Source: JASLPR01 sp964496475
GTDB lineage: Bacteria; Chloroflexota; UBA11872; VXNJ01
Direction of reading: 5' to 3'
NCBI GenBank assembly: GCA_964496475.1
Contig: CAZBZS010000007.1
Location: 1 to 64,000, forward strand
DNA: 64,000 nucleotides
Position 1 is the first letter of the stretch, and each line of letters opens with the position of its first letter. The notes beneath the pieces are model-generated. The model ran no database searches. It saw only the letters and a program-made list of their open reading frames with translations, and had not been told where the DNA came from. A program made the translations under genes and the position numbers. Shown here piece by piece: positions 8,465 through 16,273 of the stretch.

Positions 8465-9775
8465 TCATTGCCACGCGATCTCCTGATCCGGCGAAAGCAT
8501 GTGCATCCAGGTGTGCCCCGGCCTGAGCGGGATCGGCTCCCCCGCCTCGTCGAAGTACCGGGTGCGATCCGCCAGGTTCTCCCGCACCCAGCGACCCTTC
8601 AGCGCCAGGCCGTCACGGAAGATGTACGTGTCTCCTTCTCCCAGAGTGTCGATCGCCAGACTGAGATTACCCAGGAAGTCCTCCTCATATTCCGTCGCCA
8701 CGATGTTCGTGTACTGCACCACCACATTCCCCACCCGTATCTGCGCCCCGGTCGCGCCGTCGATATGCGGCGCGTTGTTCTGTGATTTCTTGTAGAGCCG
8801 CGTCTTTGGTTCGAACTCATAGATTGAGCGATAAGTGTCCGACGAGGCCGGCGGAATCGGTATCGTGATCGTCTCCACCTCACCTGCTTCTGGTTGTTCC
8901 GTATAGAAGAGCGTTGGCGCCAGCTCCACCTCTCCCGGCAGCCCCGCCGCCACCCCGGCCTCCCGCAGCGCTGGCAGATCGATAAACGTGTTGTGAGGGG
9001 CGAACCGATCGGTGGTCCGATAGTACGGCCCGCCCGCTCCATAGAAAAATTCGTCCCGGTCCAGCGGCCCCAGCACCAGCAGGTGCTCCCGCACCGGCGG
9101 GCTGCCGCCCACATGCGCGAACAGCGCCTCGTATTCTCGGATCAGCTCCACGTCGATCAGGCGGGCGCTCCGGATGGGCCCAACCCGCGGAGCGTCGCTG
9201 ATCACGAAAAGAGATGTGAACCGAGTCACCCCGCCCTCCGTCACATGCTCGTACACGACCTCGGCCTCGCTGATTCCCCATTGCGGCCGGGCGCCGGGGT
9301 CGTTCGCGATCTTCACCGCCACCGGTCGCCGCTTCGCCACCGCCTCGCTGGTCACGATTCCGCTCAACGGCGAGCGCGGCAGCGGGACCGGCGTTTCGGT
9401 CGGCGTGGGTTCGGGGGTTGGGGTCTGCGTGGGCTCAACCGTTGCCGTGGGCGCCACGGGTGGGTCTGTCGCTTCCGGCGTTACAGTCGCCATTGGCTCC
9501 GCCGGGGAGGGACTTTCGTCGTGTCTTGCCGTCGGACTCGCCGCCGCGGGCGCCGCGCCCGGCGGTTCATTGGCCGCCGGAGGTTCAGCTGCCACGGCTG
9601 AATCGGCTGTCAGAGCGCCCGTGTCCGTAAGGTCGGTTCCCCGCCGGCCCCCTCGCGTCAGCACCACTCCCACCGTCAAAGCGCCTACCACCACCGCTGC
9701 CCCGCCTCCCAGCGCCAGCATTCCGCGACGGCTCACCCGCCTCAGACCTCCCCCATTGGTGCGATTCCTCGACAT
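8465..9775 (-). CDS. Exported DUF3048-domain protein
   Basis: A 436-residue exported protein of the DUF3048 family (YerB-like). The N terminus has a twin-arginine motif, SRRGMLALGG, ahead of a hydrophobic stretch, suggesting Tat export. A low-complexity Ala/Pro/Thr linker (about 50-130) follows. The DUF3048 core is seen in RRPVAVKIANDPGARPQWGI, AEVVYEHVTEGGVTRF and RVGPIRSARL, with a C-terminal half containing APHIDGATG and a closing HTWMHMLSPD. Family function is unknown; it is thought to act at the cell envelope. It is the first gene of a minus-strand run through the small membrane protein, MBL-fold and cyclase-family genes, although an 82-base gap precedes the second gene. Confidence 0.85.
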   Translation of the reverse strand: MSRNRTNGGGLRRVSRRGMLALGGGAAVVVGALTVGVVLTRGGRRGTDLTDTGALTADSAVAAEPPAANEPPGAAPAAASPTARHDESPSPAEPMATVTPEATDPPVAPTATVEPTQTPTPEPTPTETPVPLPRSPLSGIVTSEAVAKRRPVAVKIANDPGARPQWGISEAEVVYEHVTEGGVTRFTSLFVISDAPRVGPIRSARLIDVELIREYEALFAHVGGSPPVREHLLVLGPLDRDEFFYGAGGPYYRTTDRFAPHNTFIDLPALREAGVAAGLPGEVELAPTLFYTEQPEAGEVETITIPIPPASSDTYRSIYEFEPKTRLYKKSQNNAPHIDGATGAQIRVGNVVVQYTNIVATEYEEDFLGNLSLAIDTLGEGDTYIFRDGLALKGRWVRENLADRTRYFDEAGEPIPLRPGHTWMHMLSPDQEIAWQ

Positions 9776-9942
9776 GGACGCGATAGCTCACGATCTGCTT
9801 GCCGCGATGCTGGCCTGGGCCGGCACAGGCTCTCGGCCCGACGATTCGCGTCCGGCCCAAGAGTGACGGCATACATTAATTGACGTGTTTCTTGGCTAAC
9901 CTTAACTCGCAGACGAATCTACTCGTTCTGGCTACCAATAAC

Positions 9943-10503
9943 ATGGCTGGACCCGAGCGCCCTGGCCACATCTACGACGACGACATCAGCCGCCTTCCGG
10001 TTGAGCTCGCCCGGCTCCACCACATAGCGGCGGAGATCAACTCCGGCCGCGGGCTTGTAGACATCCTGGACAACGTCGTCCACGTCGCCGCCGAGGAGTC
10101 CGAAGCCAGCATGTCCGCCATCTTCCTGATGAACAACGACGGAGTCAGCCTGCGGCTGGGCAGCCAGCTCGGGCTCTCCGACGAGCTGACGGAGGCGTGG
10201 AGCCAGATTCGGGTGGGCTACGGCGCCGGCGGTCTGGCCGCCATGAAATCCCGGGTCGTCATCAACGACGACATCGAACGTGATCCGCTCACCCTCACCG
10301 ACCGCCCGCTCTACCGCCGCGCCGGCGTCCTCTCCGAATGGGCCGTCCCCATGCTGGACCGTGACGAGCGCGTCATCGGCGCGTTTGCCATTGTCTATCC
10401 CGACTGCTGCCGACCCGGCACTACTCGGCGCGGCCTGCTGCCCACTCTCCCCGAAGGATCCTATACAACACGACATCGGTGGGCTTGCCGCGGAGGACGG
10501 TGA
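9943..10503 (+). CDS. GAF-domain protein, C-terminally truncated
   Basis: A 186-residue protein made almost entirely of one GAF domain, a small-ligand or redox sensing fold. Recognisable parts are LARLHHIAAEINSGRGLVDI, SMSAIFLMNNDG, GYGAGGLAAMKSRVVINDDI and the late strand VIGAFAIVYPD. The normal GAF ending (a strand and helix with a pattern like ALAxQAAxAIExA) is missing. After YPD the sequence turns into an unrelated Arg/Gly/Thr-rich tail whose last 83 bases are antisense to the neighbouring GNAT gene. This looks like a gene cut short by a deletion, with no output domain left. ATG 9943 is used; a TTG at 9880 is also in frame but coincides with a TTGACG that could be a promoter -35. Confidence 0.6.
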   Translation: MAGPERPGHIYDDDISRLPVELARLHHIAAEINSGRGLVDILDNVVHVAAEESEASMSAIFLMNNDGVSLRLGSQLGLSDELTEAWSQIRVGYGAGGLAAMKSRVVINDDIERDPLTLTDRPLYRRAGVLSEWAVPMLDRDERVIGAFAIVYPDCCRPGTTRRGLLPTLPEGSYTTRHRWACRGGR

Positions 10504-10936
10504 AGTGGCGGAGGGTCGCTTTGCGGGCCATGCCGGACTTTTCCATGACGCGGCCGGAGGCGAGGTTGTCGACGATCGTACGGAAGACTTCGGTGGCGAA
10601 GCCTTTGCCCCAGTGCTCGCGGGCGATGGCGTAGCCGGTCTCGCCGCGGGCGTGCTCGGCTCCGATGCGCAGATTGGTTCCGCCGATGGCATGGTCTTCA
10701 AATTCGATGGCCCAGATGGGGTTGACGGCGCGGTCGGTGGCGATAGCGGCAGTCAGGAACTCCACGGCGTGGTGCGGCTCGTAGGGCTGGGGAACGGGAG
10801 GCAGGTAGCGCGCCCACTCGGGATCGGTGGCATACGCCGGCACATCGTCGGCGTCGTCGAGGTTCCAGGCTTTCAGGAGCAAACGGTTGGTGCGGATCTC
10901 GAGCGGCAGATGTTCGCCCGAGATACTGTCTTTCAC
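10421..10936 (-). CDS. GNAT acetyltransferase (RimJ/RimL type) with internal deletion
   Basis: A 171-residue protein of the GNAT fold that acetylates amino groups using acetyl-CoA. The start IRTNRLLLKAWNLDDADDV and the acetyl-CoA loop region YAIAREHWGKGFATEVFRTI are typical of RimJ/RimL-like enzymes. The family then expects about 20 residues (helix, strand, strand) before NxxSxRVMEKxGM. Here VDN runs directly into LASGRVMEKSGM, so that part is missing in frame. The rest, RHFTVLRGKPTDVVLYRIL, is normal. The protein may be misfolded or inactive. It ends inside the truncated GAF gene on the other strand, which suggests the locus was rearranged. Confidence 0.65.
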   Translation of the reverse strand: MKDSISGEHLPLEIRTNRLLLKAWNLDDADDVPAYATDPEWARYLPPVPQPYEPHHAVEFLTAAIATDRAVNPIWAIEFEDHAIGGTNLRIGAEHARGETGYAIAREHWGKGFATEVFRTIVDNLASGRVMEKSGMARKATLRHFTVLRGKPTDVVLYRILRGEWAAGRAE

Positions 10937-10998
10937 TTAAGTCTCAGAATGGCGCCTGCCGGGCAAGACAAATAGTCGCGAGGCGACCGCTGTGTGGG

Positions 10999-12157
10999 CT
11001 AGACGTCCGCCACGGAGCCGTCGGAATGCCAGTTGCTGGCGATAGGCACTAGGTGGCGGGGATGTTTGGCGATGTAATCGAAGTCGAGTTCGATGCCGAG
11101 TCCGGGGCCGGTCGGCAGCTCGAAATGGCTGTCCTTCACCACCAGCGGTTCCTTCAGCGCTTTCTCGAAATAGGGGGTCTTGCGGGCGTATTCTAGGATC
11201 AGGAAGTTGGGGGCGGCGGCGAAGTGAAAGTTGGCGGCGGTGGCGACCGGTCCGTTGGGATTGTGAGGGGCGACCTAGAAGTAGTGGGTCTCGGCATTCG
11301 CGGTGATCCGGCGTAGTTCCGAAATGCCTCCGGCGTAGCAGATGTCCGGCTGGATGATGGGTACGGCGCGGGATTCGATCAGCTCGCGGAATCCCCAGCG
11401 GGTGTAGATGCGCTCGCCCGTGGCGACGGGGACACCCGGCACGGCGCAGGCTACTTCCGCGTAGGCCAGAATGTTGTCTGCTGGGATCAACTCCTCAGCG
11501 AAGAAGACATCCAGCGGTTCGAGTTTCTGCAGGGCGCGGATCGCCGCCGGCGGCGTGAGGCGGCCGTGGAAGTCGATCATCAAGTCCAATTCGGGTCCGA
11601 CGGCGGCGCGAATTTTGGCGGTCAACCTCGGCGGCGATGTCGGCGGCGATGTCGGCGAGGGCGGTTTCGGAGATGGCGTGTTTGTCGCCTACGGGACCGT
11701 ACTTGATTCCGGTGTATCCCTGCTCTTTGGCTTCGACGGCCTGCTCGACGGTGGGAGCGGCGAAGTCGTCGCGGACGTAGCAGCAGACGCGGTCGCGGAC
11801 GGTTCCGCCGAGCATCTTGTATACCGGCAGTCCGGCAACTTTCCCGGCGATATCCCACAGGGCCATGTCGATTCCGCTGATGGCGGCCCCAAGCACCGGC
11901 CCGCCGCGCCAGAAGGGATGGCGCTACATCTGCTGCCAGAGGTGCTCGACGCGGGTCGGGTCCTGGCCGAGCAAGACTTCGCGGAGGTGCTGGATAACGC
12001 CGATGACGGCGAGGTCCATGTCGAGCAGGGTGGCGTCGCCGATGCCGGTGATGCCCTCGTCGGTCTCGACCAGCACGATCGTCCAGTTCCGATTCAGCAG
12101 TACTTTTTCGTCCGGCGGCCCGCCGAAGTCGATGGTGCGGATGTCGGTGATCTTCAA
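10999..12157 (-). pseudogene. Dead enolase-superfamily gene (mandelate racemase/muconate lactonizing type)
   Basis: The minus strand encodes a nearly complete enolase-superfamily sugar-acid dehydratase or racemase with three lesions. From TTG 12157 (AGGG eight bases upstream) it runs KITDIRTIDFGG to LWQQM, where TAG 11924-11926 interrupts. The same frame goes on through WRGGPVLGAAISGIDMALWD. Near 11625 the frame shifts; the new frame reads TAKIRAAVGPELDLMIDFHG, then FAEELIPADN, ATGERIYTRWGF and QPDICYAGGI. A second in-frame TAG at 11275-11277 precedes VAPHNPNGPVATAANFHFAA. The sequence continues to a final TAG at 10999. Catalytic motifs survive, so decay looks recent. It lies downstream of an isomerase and an MFS gene in what was probably a sugar-acid operon. 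Confidence 0.85.
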
Positions 12158-12222
12158 CTTGCTAACCCTATGAAGGTGTGAACTCAGCGCCCTCGCGAAG
12201 CGACAATAAAGCCGCTGTGCGG

Positions 12223-13089
12223 TTAGCCGAGGGCTTCGGCGATGATGGCGTCGGATTTTACGCGGGATTCGCGGGCCACTTCCACCGGATCGCCCAGGCG
12301 GATTTCCGGGTTGAATAGCTCGCACGGGACTATGCCGCTGTAGCTGGCGGAGTCCAGATGCTTGATGAAGTCGACCAGCGGCAGGATTCCGTCGCCGGGC
12401 ATTACCCGCTCGGCGTCGGTGAAGTTGCTGTGGTCGCCCGGGGGAGAGTCGTTGATGTGAGCGGCGAATACCTTGCCCTTCGCCAAGCGGTCGATTACCT
12501 CGGGCGCCTCGCCCGCGCAGTAAAGGTGGTAGCTGTCCACCAGCACGCCCAGATTGTCCTTGCCGGCGGCGTCGACGATGCGCATGGCCCCCTCGACCCC
12601 GGTGACAAACGGGTGCGGCTGGTTGGGCATCAGGTTGGGTCCGCAGAATTCGATGGAGACGGTGATGCCGTGATTGGCGGAGACGGCGGCAAGGGCGGTG
12701 AAATTGGTGACGGCCAGAGCGAAGGCTTCGTCTTCGGGAACCGGCCAGCGATTGGGCATGAAGACCATGATGCCACCGAGGTTGCCGTGGCCGAATCCGG
12801 CGGCGTACTTGCAGAGCTCTTCGTAGGCGGGCAGGCTGGCGGCGAACTCATTGGCGGGTTGGGTGATGAAGGGGGAGCCGCCCCAGCCGTCGGGTATGAG
12901 ATCCAGGCTCTTCAGTAGTTCAGCGGCGGCGCCAGACCCGTTGGCGGAGTCGTACTCGATGGCTCCGGTGATGTCGAAGGCGATATGGCGGAATCCGGCT
13001 TCGTGGGCGATTTGGGAGCGCTCGGCGAAGCTCAAACCCTGCCTGATCGTGGCGGAGTGGAAACCGGCGTACATGGACAGGTCGGACAA
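12223..13089 (-). CDS. Sugar phosphate isomerase/epimerase-family TIM barrel
   Basis: A 288-residue xylose-isomerase-like TIM barrel (AP endonuclease 2 superfamily), a family that isomerises or epimerises sugars and hydroxypyruvate-like compounds with a divalent metal. Likely metal ligands are the Glu in VSIEFCGPN, the Asp in VLVDSYHLYC, the His in FAAHINDSPPGDH and the Glu in VPCELFNPE. The start is TTG 13089, with GGAGG six bases upstream. It lies 57 bases after the MFS gene and 65 bases before the dead enolase-superfamily gene, all on the minus strand, so it probably belonged to one pathway for uptake and breakdown of an acidic sugar. The exact substrate cannot be told. Confidence 0.8.
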   Translation of the reverse strand: MSDLSMYAGFHSATIRQGLSFAERSQIAHEAGFRHIAFDITGAIEYDSANGSGAAAELLKSLDLIPDGWGGSPFITQPANEFAASLPAYEELCKYAAGFGHGNLGGIMVFMPNRWPVPEDEAFALAVTNFTALAAVSANHGITVSIEFCGPNLMPNQPHPFVTGVEGAMRIVDAAGKDNLGVLVDSYHLYCAGEAPEVIDRLAKGKVFAAHINDSPPGDHSNFTDAERVMPGDGILPLVDFIKHLDSASYSGIVPCELFNPEIRLGDPVEVARESRVKSDAIIAEALG

Positions 13090-13146
13090 TGTGGTCCTCC
13101 GTGATTCCGGCCGGGGCCGGGTGGATGAGCGGCGCAGTAGTGAATT

Positions 13147-14337
13147 TTAGGCTTTCGGGGATTCCAGCGCGGAGGGATGAGGGAGGATCGCCAGAATGAG
13201 GAGGGCCAGGAGGACGCACCCGGCGTAGACCCAGGCGAGGCTGACGACGGCGGCCAGGGCGAAGGCGAGCATGGGGGCCAGGGCGCTGCCAGTGTCGCGG
13301 GCGGTGGCGAAGGCGCTCATGTGGGTGCGCCAGTCGCCGCCTCCGGCCAGGTCGGCCGCCCAGGTTTCCAGGACGATGTACATGCCGGCGGCGGCGACGT
13401 AGATGAGGACGGCTCCCAGCGCCAGCAGCCCGGGGGGAAGCTCGATGATGAGCAGTAGCAGGCCGGCGACTGTCAGGGCGCTGGCGATGGTGGCCACCGG
13501 CCGGCGGCCGAGGCGGTCGGAGACGGCGCCGAAGAGCGGCGAGATGATGATGTCGGCGGCGAACGCGGTGGCGACAAAGCCGCCGGCGACGGCGGCGATG
13601 CCGATGGTTGCGTCGCCGAGCGTGAAGGTATCGCCGTAACGTCGAAAAAGCAGCAGGCCGATTGTGGCGACGGCGGCGCCGGGACTGATGAAGGCGGCGA
13701 CGAGGACGGCGAGGTTGAGTCGGTTGGACGGGGTCCAGGCGAACTCGAAGCGCGGTCGCGGGACCGGGTAGGCGAGGGGAGAGGGGTCGGGTCGGAGACG
13801 CCCACCGAAGCGGACGGCCAGCGCCAGACCGAGCAGTCCGGCCAGGCCGAAGGCGATGGCGGTGGCGCGAAAGCCGATGACGCCGACCAGGATGCCGCCA
13901 AGCAAGACGGCGACGAGGCTGCCGGTGCGGGAGATGGTCTGAAAGAGACCCATCAGACGGCCGCGGTCAGCGGCGGTGGACTCTTGGATGATGCCGGCGT
14001 AGCAGCCGAGTCGCAGCAGGGAGAAGCTGGCTCCCCACGCGAGGCGGGCGGGGATGAGTGCGCCGAGGTAGGGGAACAGGCCGTAGCTGAGGGTGGAGCC
14101 CACGGCCAGGACGGAGCCGAATGTGAACCCGGCGCGGCTTCCGATTCGCCGGAAGACTCCGGCGGCGCCGAAGTTGGTGGCGATGCGAATCCAGCGATTG
14201 ACGGAGAGGATGACGCCGACCCCGGCGACGGGGATGCCCAGGTTGGCGGCGTGGGCGGGGAGGACGGCGTAGAGCATGGAGTCGCCGAGGATCGAGAGCG
14301 CCATGGTGGCGGCGAGGGCGGCGACCAGAACGGGCAA
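13147..14337 (-). CDS. MFS transporter
   Basis: A 396-residue protein with about 12 hydrophobic segments in two halves, joined by a hydrophilic loop near residues 185-205, as in the major facilitator superfamily. Between helices 2 and 3 GAAGVFRRIGSRAGF, and between helices 8 and 9 GAVSDRLGRRPV, match the usual MFS loop motif. Substrate is unknown; its position ahead of an isomerase and an enolase-superfamily gene suggests a sugar acid or related compound. The start is TTG 14337, with GGAGG five bases upstream. It is the first gene of this minus-strand group and is divergent from gatC. Confidence 0.85.
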   Translation of the reverse strand: MPVLVAALAATMALSILGDSMLYAVLPAHAANLGIPVAGVGVILSVNRWIRIATNFGAAGVFRRIGSRAGFTFGSVLAVGSTLSYGLFPYLGALIPARLAWGASFSLLRLGCYAGIIQESTAADRGRLMGLFQTISRTGSLVAVLLGGILVGVIGFRATAIAFGLAGLLGLALAVRFGGRLRPDPSPLAYPVPRPRFEFAWTPSNRLNLAVLVAAFISPGAAVATIGLLLFRRYGDTFTLGDATIGIAAVAGGFVATAFAADIIISPLFGAVSDRLGRRPVATIASALTVAGLLLLIIELPPGLLALGAVLIYVAAAGMYIVLETWAADLAGGGDWRTHMSAFATARDTGSALAPMLAFALAAVVSLAWVYAGCVLLALLILAILPHPSALESPKA

Positions 14338-14425
14338 AGCGGCCTCCGGCGGTCTTTAAGAATGACGGTGACGAGTGGGTGGGGCGTCGGGATGGCAGCT
14401 ACGTAAGGAAGAAGGGCATTCTATA

Positions 14426-14431
14426 TATAAT
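14426..14431 (+). promoter_or_regulatory. Likely -10 element for gatCAB
   Basis: A perfect TATAAT, inside TATATATAAT, lies about 50 bases before the gatC ATG in an otherwise GC-rich gap. A transcript start near 14438 would leave a leader of about 40 bases that ends in CAGGAG seven bases before the ATG. No convincing -35 hexamer is seen at the right distance. Confidence 0.5.
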
Positions 14432-14479
14432 CCGCTGCCGCCCGCCGGTCGATGGCTGCCACTCGCCAGGAGCGCCTAG

Positions 14480-14770
14480 ATGCTTGATCCCAAACAGGTC
14501 GAACACGTCGCCACGCTGGCGCGCCTGACCCTGAGCGACGAAGAAAAACAGACGATGCTGACACAGCTTTCTCAGATTCTGGAGCACTTTCAGGAGTTGG
14601 AGGGACTGGATACCAGCGACGTGGAGCCGACGGCGCAGGTCATCCCGCTGCCCAACACCATGCGGGAAGACGTGGTGGAGGAATCGCTCCCGCCGGCCGC
14701 GGTACTCGCCAACGCGCCCCGTGCCGAAGCCGGGCACATCGCCGTCCCCGCCGTCCTCCCTGACGACTAG
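14480..14770 (+). CDS. gatC: Aspartyl/glutamyl-tRNA amidotransferase subunit C
   Basis: The smallest subunit of GatCAB, which converts Glu-tRNA-Gln and Asp-tRNA-Asn to the amidated forms. GatC wraps around GatA and stabilises its contact with GatB. The 96-residue product has the family pattern: VEHVATLARLTLSDEEKQ at the start, ILEHFQELEGLDTSDVEP in the middle, then the TMREDVVEESL segment and the closing VPAVLPDD. CAGGAG is seven bases before ATG 14480. The order gatC-gatA-gatB with tight spacing shows one operon. The presence of GatCAB implies misacylated tRNA-Gln and/or tRNA-Asn as intermediates. Confidence 0.95.
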   Translation: MLDPKQVEHVATLARLTLSDEEKQTMLTQLSQILEHFQELEGLDTSDVEPTAQVIPLPNTMREDVVEESLPPAAVLANAPRAEAGHIAVPAVLPDD

Positions 14771-14788
14771 ACTGTTCGGAGCCCGCCG

Positions 14789-16272
14789 ATCGCCCCCATC
14801 TGGAACACCACCGCCCACGCTGCCGCCGAGGCCCTGCGCGCAGGCGAGTACAGCTCTGTCGAGTTGACGGCGGCCGTGTTGGAACGGGTTGCCGCCGTGG
14901 ATGCCGATGTCGGTTCCTATCTGACGCTGATGCCCGACGAGGCGCTGGCCGGGGCGGCCGGCGCCGACCGCCGGATTCAGGCCGGCGACGCGCCGCCGCT
15001 GTGCGGAATCCCCATCGCGCTTAAGGATCTGCTCTCCACCGCCGGTGTGCGAACCACCTGCGCCAGTCGAATTCTGGAGAATTTCGTCCCGCCCTACGAC
15101 GCGACCGTGGTGAAGAAATTGCAGCATGCGGGCGCAGTGGTGATCGGCAAGACCAACATGGACGAGTTCGCGATGGGATCGTCCAACGAGAATTCGGCCT
15201 TCCACCCGGTGCTCAATCCCTGGGACCTGCGGCGGGTGCCGGGCGGGTCAAGCGGCGGCTCGGCCGCGGCGGTGGCGGCGGACGAATGCCTGCTCGCTCT
15301 GGGCAGCGACACGGGCGGATCGATCCGGCAGCCGGCGTCCTTCTGCGGAGTGGTGGGCCTCAAGCCCACCTACGGCCGGGTATCGCGTTATGGATTGGTG
15401 GCTTTCGCGTCGTCGCTGGACCAGATCGGGCNNNNNNNNNNGCGTCTATCAGGGCAAGCCTGGCTCATTTCACAGCGGCGTTGATGTTGCAGGCGATCGC
15501 CGGTCATGACCCGAAGGACTCAACCTCGATCCCCGATGCGCCGCCGGATTTTCTGACAGCTCTGAATGACGGGATAGAAGGGCTAAAGATAGGCGTGCCG
15601 GCAGAGTACTTCGTAGAGGGGATCAAGCCGGAGGTCGAGCGGATCGTGCGGGCCGCCATCGAGCGCCTGGCCGGGCTGGGGGCGGAGATCGTCGATATCT
15701 TGCTGCCGCACACCGAGTACGCCCTGACAACCTACTACATCATCGCCCCGGCCGAGGCCAGCGCCAACCTGGCCCGCTACAACGGCGTGAAATACGGCCA
15801 CGCCGATCTGGACTCCGCTGACTTGGACGGCTTGATGATGAACAGCCGCGGGACCGGCTTCGGCGACGAGGTCAAGCGGCGGATCATGCTGGGCACGTAC
15901 GCACTGTCCAGCGGTTATTACGACGCCTACTACAAGAAGGCGCAGCAGGTGCGCACGCTGATCAAGGGGGACTTTGACGCCGCCTTCCAGAAAGTGGACG
16001 TAATCGTCACTCCCACCAGCCCGACGGTCGCGTTCGAGTTGGGCGAGCGGACCGACGACCTGATGGCGATGTACCTTTCGGATGTGATGACGATCCCGGC
16101 GAACATGGCCGGATTGCCGGGTATCTCGATCCCGGCGGGATTCGCCGCCGGCCTGCCGGTGGGGGTGCAGTTCATGGCGCCGCCGCTGGCCGAGGCCAGC
16201 TTGCTGCGGGTGGCCCGCACGCTGGAACGGGAACTGAACGTGGCCGCGAACGCCCCGGCGAAGGTGGTCTGA
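14789..16272 (+). CDS. gatA: Aspartyl/glutamyl-tRNA amidotransferase subunit A, interrupted by an assembly gap
   Basis: Amidase subunit that releases ammonia from glutamine for GatB. The Ser-cisSer-Lys site is complete: Lys in CGIPIALKDLLSTAG and the serines in GGSSGGSAAA and LGSDTGGSIRQPASFCG. Ten N bases (15432-15441) break the frame after SSLDQIG; it resumes in another frame with AALMLQAIAGHDPKDSTS. The eleven codons just after the N run do not match GatA, so the gap edge is unreliable. Homology extends upstream of the first standard start (TTG 14864) to PIWNTTAHAAAEALRAGEYS. Only ATC 14789, with CGGAG seven bases before it, fits a full N terminus. The stop is one base from the gatB ATG. 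Confidence 0.9.
15432..15441. other. Assembly gap (10 N)
   Basis: A run of ten unknown bases inside gatA, a common fixed-length scaffold spacer. The reading frames on its two sides differ, and about 30 bases after it do not encode the expected GatA residues. The true length is therefore unknown and the join may contain mis-assembled sequence. Confidence 0.98.
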
Positions 16273-16273
16273 G

